A DNA stretch of 64,000 bases from the NCBI RefSeq assembly GCF_040678635.1, contig NZ_JBFATZ010000006.1, positions 248,001-312,000 on the forward strand, read 5' to 3'. A program made the translations under genes and the position numbers. The notes under the pieces are model-generated. The model worked only from the letters and a program-made list of their open reading frames with translations, did no database searches and had not been told where the DNA came from. The stretch comes from Thermopolyspora sp040678635. Lineage in GTDB: Bacteria; Actinomycetota; Actinomycetes; Streptosporangiales; Streptosporangiaceae. Shown piece by piece: positions 32,497 through 39,940 of the stretch; position 1 is the stretch's first letter, and every line of letters starts with the position of its first letter.

Positions 32497-33534
32497 TCAC
32501 GCGGAGCGGTCGTGACGCGGCCGGGGCTCGAATCCGGCGGCCCGGTACGCGTCGTCGATCAGGGCCATCGTGGCGACGGCGTCGTCGGCGTCGATCGGCA
32601 GGGGCGTGCCGTGCCGTACGTGGGCGGCGAAGGCCTCCAGTTGGTAGTGGTAGGAGGTGCGGTCGCCGGGGGTCTCGACGCGTTCGCCGTCCGGCGTGCG
32701 AATGATGACGCGGTTGTCCTGGTGGGGTAGGGCGAACGACACGGCGGTGGCCTCGCCCCGGGAGCCGACGACGCGTAAGGCGATGACGCGCCCGTCGTAG
32801 GACATGTGGCAGCGGGCCGACGCGGTGGCCCCGCCCGGGAACTCGAGATCGGCGTCGAGCCATTCGTCCACGCCGGGCAGGCCCGCCCGCTCGCCGCCCC
32901 GCGCGGCGACGACCCGGGGCTCGCCGCCGGTCCACGGGGCGAGCATGCGAAGGGCGTGCAGGTTGTAGCAGCCGAGGTCCATGAGCGCCCCGCCGGCCAG
33001 CGCGAGCGACCAGCGCGGGTCGTCGTCGGGCGGCCCCTTCACCTGGAAGGACGCCGCGACGTGCCGGATCTCGCCGAGTTCGCCGCCGTCCACCAGTTCG
33101 TGCAGGCGGCGGGTGACCGGGTGGAACAGGTAGTGGAACCCCTCCATGAAGACGGTCCCCGCCTTGGCGACGGCGTCGCGGACCTCGGCGGCCTCCTCGC
33201 GGTTGGCGGCCGACGGCTTCTCGGTCAGCACGTGCTTGCCCGCCGCCAGCGCCGCCAGGTTCCACGGGCCGTGCAGGCCGTTGGGCAGCGGGTTGTAGAC
33301 GACCTCGACCCGCGGGTCCGTGACCACCTCGGCGTAGGAGCCTGCGACCCTTTCCACGCCGTGCCGGGCGGCGAACTCCTCGGCGCGCGCCCGGTCCCGG
33401 GCCGCGATCGCGACCAGCCGGTGTCCCCCGTCCCGGGCCGGCCGGGCGATCGCCGCGCCGGCGATCCGCGCCGCTCCCAGCACGCCGATCCGCAGCGGCT
33501 CCCGCTCCGCCGTGCCGCCCGTCCCGTCCGCCAT
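32497..33534 (-). CDS. Gfo/Idh/MocA-family oxidoreductase
   Basis: A 345-residue NAD(P)-dependent oxidoreductase. The Rossmann start is IGVLGAARIAGAAIARPARD; the EKP motif is HVLTEKPSAANREEA, and FMEGFHYLFHPV with LMDLGCYNLHALRM are typical of dimeric dihydrodiol- or sugar-dehydrogenase members. It should reduce or oxidise a sugar or cyclic diol. It is divergent from the aldolase operon, so the operator pair at 33694-33723 could also affect it. Confidence 0.88.
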   Translation of the reverse strand: MADGTGGTAEREPLRIGVLGAARIAGAAIARPARDGGHRLVAIAARDRARAEEFAARHGVERVAGSYAEVVTDPRVEVVYNPLPNGLHGPWNLAALAAGKHVLTEKPSAANREEAAEVRDAVAKAGTVFMEGFHYLFHPVTRRLHELVDGGELGEIRHVAASFQVKGPPDDDPRWSLALAGGALMDLGCYNLHALRMLAPWTGGEPRVVAARGGERAGLPGVDEWLDADLEFPGGATASARCHMSYDGRVIALRVVGSRGEATAVSFALPHQDNRVIIRTPDGERVETPGDRTSYHYQLEAFAAHVRHGTPLPIDADDAVATMALIDDAYRAAGFEPRPRHDRSA

Positions 33535-33693
33535 GCCGCATCCGCCCTTCCCGCAGCCGCCGCCCGGCCCGCGCTTTCGGGATCGCCGTCCGGTTGTGAT
33601 CCATTCGTACCTGTCCCAGGCCCGCGACGCCAGATCGAGGCGCTCGGCCTTCGGATGGGGACGCCCGCGCGACGGCGCGGGAACGCAGCCGAA

Positions 33694-33723
33694 ATTGTTG
33701 ACAACACCAAAATTGTTGACAAT
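33694..33723. promoter_or_regulatory. two tandem GntR-type operator candidates
   Basis: ATTGTTGACAAC (33694-33705) and ATTGTTGACAAT (33712-33723) are 18 bases apart in the divergent region before the aldolase gene. They share the ATTG-N4-CAA(T/C) pattern seen in the promoter of the GntR gene at 36831-36842. The A/T-rich site stands out in the G/C-rich background. Confidence 0.6.
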
Positions 33724-33952
33724 ATCGGCGACAGGCAGCAATGTGGGTGACGATGAACGGCGAAGGGCGGCGGAGTGCCGGTCAGAGCGCGCGCTCAGGC
33801 GTTGCCGGGCGGCCTCGCGCGGCACGCACCGGCCGCACGCCCGATTGCATGAGAGGGTACTCGATGGCATCACCAGCATGGCCGGGTCGGATGCTCCGCC
33901 TGCCGCGCGAGCCGTACGCCGGATCCGATCGTCGCGTGACGGAGGTGGCGGC

Positions 33953-34660
33953 ATGAGGGGCGTGGTGGTGACCGGCCACGAGCGTGCGCCGCTGGAGCAG
34001 GTCGACGCCCTGGCCAAGTACGGCGTGGCGACCGTGCACGAGGCGCTCGGCAGGGTCGGCTTCCTCGGGCCGCGGCTGCGCCCGGTCAATCGCGGCTCGC
34101 GCATCGGCGGCACGGCGGTGACGGCGCTGTGCTGGCCGGGCGACAACCTGATGATCCACGTGGCCGTGGAGCAGTGCGGCCCCGGCGACATCCTGGTCGT
34201 GACCACCACCTCGCCGAGCACCGACGGCATGTTCGGCGAGCTGTTCGCCACCTCGCTGCAGCAGCGCGGCGTGCGCGGCGCGATCATCGACGCGGGCTCG
34301 CGGGACTCGGCCGAGCTGGGCGAGATGGGCTTCCCCGTCTGGTCGGCCGCGATCAGCGCCCAGGGCACCGTGAAGGCCACCCCCGGCTCGGTGAACGTGC
34401 CGATCGTCGTGGGCGGGCAGCTCATCCGGCCGGGCGACGTCATCCTCGCCGACGACGACGGCGTGATGTGCGTGCCACGCGAGGACGTGTCCCGCGCGAT
34501 CGACGCCGCCCAGGCCCGGTCGGACAAGGAGGAGGCCACCCGGCAGGCGTTCCGCCAGGGAGAGCTGGGCCTCGACCGCTACGGCATGCGCGCCACGCTG
34601 GACAGGCTGGGCGTGGAGTACATCACCGCCGACGAATACGCCCGCCGTACGGGGGCCTGA
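33953..34660 (+). CDS. RraA/HMG-aldolase-family protein, probable 4-carboxy-4-hydroxy-2-oxoadipate aldolase
   Basis: A 235-residue class II aldolase of the RraA-like family. Its members LigK/GalC split 4-carboxy-4-hydroxy-2-oxoadipate into pyruvate and oxaloacetate. GGTAVTALCWPGDN, GDILVVTTTS, GAIIDAGSRDSAELGEMGFP (metal-binding Asp/Arg region) and GDVILADDDGVMCVP fit. The ATG has GGAGGTGGCGG upstream. The next gene, 15 bases on, is a 4-oxalomesaconate tautomerase, which supports the assignment: both belong to the lower gallate/protocatechuate 4,5-cleavage route. Confidence 0.85.
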   Translation: MRGVVVTGHERAPLEQVDALAKYGVATVHEALGRVGFLGPRLRPVNRGSRIGGTAVTALCWPGDNLMIHVAVEQCGPGDILVVTTTSPSTDGMFGELFATSLQQRGVRGAIIDAGSRDSAELGEMGFPVWSAAISAQGTVKATPGSVNVPIVVGGQLIRPGDVILADDDGVMCVPREDVSRAIDAAQARSDKEEATRQAFRQGELGLDRYGMRATLDRLGVEYITADEYARRTGA

Positions 34661-34675
34661 ACGCAAGGAGGTCCG

Positions 34676-35782
34676 ATGCCCGAGACATCCGATTTCTCGC
34701 TCGACGCCGCGGTGGCCGGAGGAATCCGGTGCATGCTGATGCGCGGCGGCACCTCCAAGGGGGCCTACTTCCTCGCCGAGGACCTGCCCGCCGACACCGC
34801 GACCAGGAACGACCTGCTGCTGCGGATCATGGGCACCCCCGACCCCCGGCAGATCGACGGCGTCGGCGGCGCCCACTCGCTCACCAGCAAGGTCGCCATC
34901 GTCTCGCGCTCGGCCGAGCCCGACGCCGACGTCGACTACCTGTTCCTGCAGCTCGGCGTGGACGAGCCGACCGTTTCCGACAAGCAGAACTGCGGCAACC
35001 TGCTCGCCGGGGTCGGCCCGTTCGCGGTCGAACGCGGCCTGGTGCCGGCCGGACCGGACACGACCCGGGTGCGGATCCGGATGGTGAACTCCAGCAGCCT
35101 GGCCACGGCCACCTTCCCGACGCCGGGCGGGGTGGTCGACTACCGCGGGGACACCGCGATCTCCGGGGTGCCGGGCACCGCGGCGGCGGTGGACCTGGAG
35201 TTCGCCGACACCGAGGGCTCGATCACCGGCAGCCTGCTGCCCACCGGGCAGGTGCGGGACGTGATCGACGGCATCGAGGTGACCTGCGTCGACAACGGCA
35301 TGCCGGTGGTGGTGGCGAGGGCCTCGGACTTCGGCCTGACCGGCTACGAGCCGGTGGCCGAGCTCGGGGCCGACGAGGCGCTGCGCGAGCGGATCCAGTC
35401 GCTGCGGCTGCAGGCGGGCAAGCTGATGGGGCTCGGCGACGTCAGCGCCGCCTCGGTGCCGAAGACGACGCTGGTCGCCCCGCCCCGCGAGGGCGGCCTG
35501 ATCTGCACCCGCACGTTCATCCCGATCCGGCCGCACACCTCGATCGGCGTGCTCGGCGCCGTCACGGTCGCCACCGCGCTGCTGATGGAGGACGCGGTCG
35601 GCCACGACCTCGCGGTGATCCCGCCGCCGGGGTCCCCGATGAAGGTCGAGCACCCCACCGGCACCTTCGAGGTCGGCGTCGAGCTGGACACGTCCGCGAC
35701 ACCGCCGCGGGTCCGCCGCTCCAGCCTGGTGCGCACCGCCCGCAAGCTGTTCGACGGCACCGTCTTCCCCTACGCCTGGTAG
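34676..35782 (+). CDS. galD: 4-oxalomesaconate tautomerase (GalD/PrpF family)
   Basis: A 368-residue PrpF-fold isomerase. IRCMLMRGGTSKGAYFLAED is the family start; QIDGVGGAHSLTSKVAIVS, DKQNCGNLLAGVGPFAVE and GEGC-like turns follow, and ARKLFDGTVFPY closes it. GalD converts 4-oxalomesaconate between keto and enol forms before hydration. It is co-transcribed with the aldolase. The hydratase (LigJ/GalB) and the ring-cleavage dioxygenase are not here, so the pathway must be completed elsewhere, or the enzymes serve another tricarboxylate. Confidence 0.85.
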   Translation: MPETSDFSLDAAVAGGIRCMLMRGGTSKGAYFLAEDLPADTATRNDLLLRIMGTPDPRQIDGVGGAHSLTSKVAIVSRSAEPDADVDYLFLQLGVDEPTVSDKQNCGNLLAGVGPFAVERGLVPAGPDTTRVRIRMVNSSSLATATFPTPGGVVDYRGDTAISGVPGTAAAVDLEFADTEGSITGSLLPTGQVRDVIDGIEVTCVDNGMPVVVARASDFGLTGYEPVAELGADEALRERIQSLRLQAGKLMGLGDVSAASVPKTTLVAPPREGGLICTRTFIPIRPHTSIGVLGAVTVATALLMEDAVGHDLAVIPPPGSPMKVEHPTGTFEVGVELDTSATPPRVRRSSLVRTARKLFDGTVFPYAW

Positions 35783-35853
35783 GAGGCGGCGATGACGGCG
35801 CGCGCCCGCGTCCTCCCCGCCCGCGCCCGGCGGAGGCCGCGGGCGGGGCTCGC

Positions 35854-35885
35854 CGTACCGGGGGTCTCGACGAGTCCCCGGTACG
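35854..35885. terminator. hairpin between convergent genes
   Basis: CGTACCGGGG and CCCCGGTACG form a perfect 10-bp stem with a 12-base loop between the tautomerase and the DUF1932 gene, which converge. Confidence 0.6.
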
Positions 35886-35911
35886 CCGGGGCGTGGACGC
35901 GGCCGGTCCCG

Positions 35912-36727
35912 CTAGACCTTGGCCGCCTCGGCCTCGGCGGCGAGACGGGCCAGCAGATCCCGGCTGGCGGTGGCGACCAGCGGCGGCACGCCCAGCTCGG
36001 TGAGCATCCGGGCGGCGGCCTCCATCTCGTGGGTACGCCGTACGGCGTGGCGGTGACTGCCCTCGACGAGGCGGTCCACGGTCGCGGGACCGGCGGCGGA
36101 CAACTCGCCGACGATGTCCTGGCGCAGCCACTCCTCGCATCCGGCGGCGCGGGCGGCCTCGAGGGCCTCGACGACGGCGGCGGCCATGCCCTTGAAGAAG
36201 ACGCTGCGCAGCAGTTTCCTGCTCGCGGCGAGGCCGGGCTCGCCGTCGAGCACCTGGACGGACGCTCCGAGCGGGGTGAGCAGCGCGGCGACGTCGGCCG
36301 CGCCCTCGCCGCTGACGAGCAGGGGGGTGCGCAGGCCGCGGCCGGGGACCGGGGCCATGATCGCCACGTCGGCGAAGCGCACGCCGCGCTCGCGGGCGGC
36401 GGCGGCCAGCTCGCCCTTGAGGCCGGGCGAGGCGGTGTTGAGGTCGGCCCACACCGTTCCTTCGCGGACGCCCGGGGCGCCGTTGACCAGCGCCTCCATG
36501 GCGTCGTGCGCGCTGTTGACGCTGAGGACCAGGTCGGCTCCGGCGGCGGCGTCGGCCTCGCCGGCGGCGGCGACCATCGGCGGCGGGGCCGGCACCGCCG
36601 GGTCGTATCCGCGCACGGTCGCTCCGGCGGCGACCAGGTCGCGGGCGATCGCTCCTCCGGCCTCGCCGAGCCCGAGAACGGCGATGACGGGCCCCTCACC
36701 GTCGGCTGCTGACCTGGCTGCTGTCAT
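35912..36727 (-). CDS. 6-phosphogluconate dehydrogenase-like NAD-binding protein, DUF1932
   Basis: A 271-residue beta-hydroxyacid dehydrogenase-type protein. It starts with IAVLGLGEAGGAIARDLVAAG, has DLNTASPGLKGEL and FADVAIMAPVPGRGL, and ends with the helical DUF1932 domain. ATG at 36727 has GGGAGGA upstream; a GTG 12 bases earlier is less likely. It is opposite to the aldolase-tautomerase pair and divergent from the GntR gene, so the regulator probably controls it. The role in the pathway is unproven. Confidence 0.85.
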   Translation of the reverse strand: MTAARSAADGEGPVIAVLGLGEAGGAIARDLVAAGATVRGYDPAVPAPPPMVAAAGEADAAAGADLVLSVNSAHDAMEALVNGAPGVREGTVWADLNTASPGLKGELAAAARERGVRFADVAIMAPVPGRGLRTPLLVSGEGAADVAALLTPLGASVQVLDGEPGLAASRKLLRSVFFKGMAAAVVEALEAARAAGCEEWLRQDIVGELSAAGPATVDRLVEGSHRHAVRRTHEMEAAARMLTELGVPPLVATASRDLLARLAAEAEAAKV

Positions 36728-36741
36728 CGTTCCTCCCACCT

Positions 36742-36789
36742 AGCCACCTACGAAGCCACCTACGAAGCCACCTACGAAGCCACCTACGA
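36742..36789. repeat. 12-bp tandem repeat, 4 perfect copies
   Basis: AGCCACCTACGA occurs four times end to end between the DUF1932 start and the putative GntR operator. It is in the 5' leader or promoter and may mark slippage-prone DNA. Confidence 0.9.
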
Positions 36790-36830
36790 GCCACCGCGTC
36801 GTCGTACCGGCTCACCATATCAATAACAAA

Positions 36831-36846
36831 ATTGCAAACAATATTG
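36831..36846. promoter_or_regulatory. GntR-type operator candidate
   Basis: ATTGCAAACAAT (36831-36842), followed by the overlapping palindrome CAATATTG (36839-36846), lies between the divergent DUF1932 and GntR genes. It shares ATTG-N4-CAAT with the two sites at 33694-33723, suggesting one regulator for both promoters and self-control. Confidence 0.6.
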
Positions 36847-36883
36847 GTGTAGGGTTTTTCGGAATGACAGTGAGGCGGTGCCG

Positions 36884-37582
36884 GTGAACGATCACGACGG
36901 CTCCCGGCGTGCCGGGGACGGCCAGGGCCAGGTGGTGACCGGGATCCGGGAGGCCATCCTGCGCGGCGAGTTCGTCGCCAACCAGCGGCTCGTCGAGGCC
37001 GACCTCTCCGAGCGCTTCGCCGCCAGCCGCGCCGGCGTGCGCGCCGCGCTGCTGGAACTCGCCAACGAGGGCCTGATCGAGCGCGTACGCAACCGCGGCG
37101 CCCGGGTGCGCGCGGTCCCCCTGGAGGAGGCCATCGAGATCTGCGAGGTCCGCATGGTCGTGGAGGGCCTGTGCGCCGCCAAGGCCGCCGCGCGGGTCAC
37201 CCCCGCCAAGGCCGAGGAACTCCAGCGCCTCGGCGAGCAGATGCGCACGGCCGTCGCCGCCGGCGACCTGCTCGGCTACTCGCGGCTCAACGAACGGCTG
37301 CACGCCCACGTCCGCGAGATGAGCGGGCAGCGCACCGCCATGCGCATGCTGGAACGGCTGCGCGCCCAGAACGTGCGCCACCAGTTCCGCCTGTCGATGC
37401 ACCCGGGCCGCCCGGCGCTCTCCCTCCCCGAGCACCTGGCCATCATCGACGGCATCCGCACCGGCAACGCCGACCTCGCCGAACGCGCCATGCGCGCCCA
37501 TTTGCGCAGCGTCATCCGCACCCTTCCGGAGGTCGTCCCGGACACCCCCGCCTATCCGCTCACCGGAAACCAGCGCCCCTAG
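36884..37582 (+). CDS. GntR-family regulator, FCD type
   Basis: A 232-residue repressor-type protein. The winged helix is seen in IREAILRGEFVANQRLVEAD then LSERFAASRAGVRAALLELA; the C-terminal FCD domain is helical with the metal-binding His/Asp pattern (LNERLHAHVREMSG, LPEHLAIIDGI and AMRAHLRSV). GTG at 36884 has GAGGCGG at good spacing. It is adjacent to the 4-oxalomesaconate/DUF1932 genes and their shared operator motif, so a pathway intermediate is the likely inducer. Confidence 0.85.
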   Translation: MNDHDGSRRAGDGQGQVVTGIREAILRGEFVANQRLVEADLSERFAASRAGVRAALLELANEGLIERVRNRGARVRAVPLEEAIEICEVRMVVEGLCAAKAAARVTPAKAEELQRLGEQMRTAVAAGDLLGYSRLNERLHAHVREMSGQRTAMRMLERLRAQNVRHQFRLSMHPGRPALSLPEHLAIIDGIRTGNADLAERAMRAHLRSVIRTLPEVVPDTPAYPLTGNQRP

Positions 37583-37725
37583 AGGGCCGTGCCCCGCGGA
37601 CGATCACCGGGCCGATCGTCGTCCGCCGGGCACACGAGCCGCTTCGATGGAGCACGGTGTGCGGGCTCGCTACGCTGTGGCCGGGCAACGGGATAACAAC
37701 GATCTCAAAGGAGCGGTGTTCACCC

Positions 37726-39603
37726 ATGAGCGCGCCGACGCAGCAGGAGCGATTCAGCTTCCAGGCCGAGGTGGTGCAACTCCTCGACCTGATGATTCAC
37801 TCGCTCTACAGCAACAAGGAGATCTTCCTCCGTGAGCTGATCTCCAACGCCTCGGACGCCATCGATCGCCTGAGGTTCGCGGCGCTCACCGAGCCGGGCA
37901 TCGAGCAGGGCGACCAGCCGCTGCAGATCCGGGTCGCCTTCGACAAGGACGCCCGCACGATCACCGTGTCGGACAACGGCATCGGGATGAGCCGGCAGGA
38001 GGTGATGGAGAACATCGGCACCATCGCCAAGTCCGGCACCCGCGAGTTCCTGAAGGGGCTCACCGGCGACCAGCGCAAGGACGCCAACCTCATCGGGCAG
38101 TTCGGCGTCGGCTTCTACTCCGCGTTCATCGTGGCCGACCGGGTGACGCTCACCACCCGGCGCGCCGGCCTTCCCCCCTCCGAGGGGGTCCGCTGGGAGT
38201 CCGACGGCCGCGGCGAGTACGAGCTGGAGACCGTCGAGCGGCCCGAGCAGGGCACCGAGATCGTGCTGCACCTGCGCGCGGGCGAGGACGACCTGCTCAA
38301 CGCGTACCGGCTGCGCACGATCATCCAGAAGTACTCCGACCACATCAGCCTGCCGATCCTCATGCCGGGCGAGGGCGAGGACGCCGAGGAGACGGTCGTC
38401 AACCGCGCGTCCGCGCTGTGGGCCCGGCCCAAGAACGAGATCAGCGAGCAGGACTACAACGAGTTCTACAAGCACGTCGCGCACGACTTCACCGACCCGC
38501 TCGCCCACCTGCACGCCAAGGTGGAGGGCAAGTACGAGTACACGCTGCTGCTGTTCATCCCGGCGCACGCCCCGTACGACCTGTGGTTCCCCGACGCGCG
38601 CCGCGGCGTGAAGCTGCACGTCCAGCGGGTCTTCATCATGGACGACAGCAGCCGGTTGATGCCGCAGTACCTGCGGTTCGTCCGCGGCGTCATCGACTCC
38701 AACGACCTGCCGCTGAACATCTCCCGGGAGATCCTGCAGAGCAGCAGGGTGGTGGACTCCATCCGGTCCGGCGCGGTCAAGCGGGTGCTGCGCCTGCTGA
38801 AGGACCTGTCGGAGAACGAGCCGGAGAAGTACGCCACCTTCTGGCGGGAGTTCGGCGCCGTCCTGAAGGAGGGCGTGGCCGAGGACTACTCCAACCGCGA
38901 CGACATCGCCCGCCTGCTGCGCTTCACCACCACCCGGTCGGAAACCGACGAGCCCGACGTCTCCCTCACCGACTACGTCGGCCGCATGAAGGACGGCCAG
39001 GACAAGATCTACTACCTGCTCGCCCCGTCCCTGGCCGCCGCCAAGAACAGCCCGCACCTGGAGATCTTCCGCAAGAAGGGCATCGAGGTCCTGCTGCTCG
39101 GCGACCCGGTGGACAACTGGCTGGTCACGAGCCTGCAGGACTTCGAGGGCAAGCGCCTGCGGTCGGTCGCCCAGGGCGTCGCCGACCTCGGCGCCCTGGA
39201 GGACGAGGCCGAGAAGGAGGCGAACGAGAAGGCCGGCACCGAACTCTCCGGCCTCGTCGAGCGCTTCAAGACGATCCTCGGCGACAAGGTCTTCGACGTA
39301 CGGACCACCAACCGCCTCACCACGTCCCCGGCCTGCATCGTCGCCAACGAGCCGGACATCGAGCTCAACCTGGCCCGCCGCCTGCGCGGCACCGGCGTAC
39401 CGAGCCAGCCGATCCTCGAGCTCAACCCCGACCACGCGATCATCCGGCGCCTGCGCGACGAGACCGACGACGAGCGCCTCGCGAACTGGGCACACGTCCT
39501 GTACGACCAGTCCATCCTCACCCTCGGCGCCCGCCTGGAGGACCCGGCCGCGTTCGTCGACCGCCTCAACGGCCTCCTCATGGGCGGCGCGGGCGAAGCC
39601 TGA
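37726..39603 (+). CDS. htpG: molecular chaperone HtpG (Hsp90 family)
   Basis: A 625-residue ATP-dependent chaperone. The GHKL ATP site includes LYSNKEIFLRELISNASDAI, ITVSDNGIGMSRQEV and GQFGVGFYSAFIVADRV. The middle domain has RVFIMDDSSRLMPQYLRFVR and SNDLPLNISREILQSSRVV, and the C-terminal dimerisation domain is complete. AAAGGAG precedes the ATG at 37726. It is monocistronic, with a terminator at 39776-39801. No CIRCE or HAIR element is seen upstream. Confidence 0.96.
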   Translation: MSAPTQQERFSFQAEVVQLLDLMIHSLYSNKEIFLRELISNASDAIDRLRFAALTEPGIEQGDQPLQIRVAFDKDARTITVSDNGIGMSRQEVMENIGTIAKSGTREFLKGLTGDQRKDANLIGQFGVGFYSAFIVADRVTLTTRRAGLPPSEGVRWESDGRGEYELETVERPEQGTEIVLHLRAGEDDLLNAYRLRTIIQKYSDHISLPILMPGEGEDAEETVVNRASALWARPKNEISEQDYNEFYKHVAHDFTDPLAHLHAKVEGKYEYTLLLFIPAHAPYDLWFPDARRGVKLHVQRVFIMDDSSRLMPQYLRFVRGVIDSNDLPLNISREILQSSRVVDSIRSGAVKRVLRLLKDLSENEPEKYATFWREFGAVLKEGVAEDYSNRDDIARLLRFTTTRSETDEPDVSLTDYVGRMKDGQDKIYYLLAPSLAAAKNSPHLEIFRKKGIEVLLLGDPVDNWLVTSLQDFEGKRLRSVAQGVADLGALEDEAEKEANEKAGTELSGLVERFKTILGDKVFDVRTTNRLTTSPACIVANEPDIELNLARRLRGTGVPSQPILELNPDHAIIRRLRDETDDERLANWAHVLYDQSILTLGARLEDPAAFVDRLNGLLMGGAGEA

Positions 39604-39940
39604 CCTCTCGCCGGCCGTCCCCGGCGATCTGGAGCTGCGCGCGCTTGACCTCGCCGCGATGCCCCTGGCCGGAGCCGATCCGCGTGCCCGGCGCGGGAGC
39701 GGCCGGCCAGGCGCGCGGAGCTCGCGGGCGCGCGGCTCCCCGATGGGCGTGCGGTCCACCCCGACGGCGGCGGGCGGGGCGAGGCGCTGGTGCCTCGCCC
39801 CGGACGTGCGTCGATTCCCTGAAGTTCCCGGATTCCCTGGGGATTCTTGGGGATTCCCGGGATCCAGGGATGTTCGTCCCGTTCCGCCGGGATGACCGCC
39901 GCGAGAGCATGGGAGCGGGGACGCGGGCGGGAGGCGGTTC
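39604..39940. other. 337-base gap between htpG and the kinase gene
   Basis: It holds the htpG terminator (39776-39801) and a run of short repeats between about 39811 and 39868 with GGATTCCC/GGGGATTC half-sites in both directions, which could be a regulator site or promoter area for the two-component pair. No gene is supported. Confidence 0.5.
39776..39801 (+). terminator. htpG terminator hairpin
   Basis: GGGGCGAGGC and GCCTCGCCCC form a perfect 10-bp stem with a six-base loop about 170 bases after the htpG stop. Confidence 0.6.

Noticed and set aside
36742..36789. CRISPR-like array
   Set aside because: The repeats are adjacent with no spacers, as are all other short repeats in the window.
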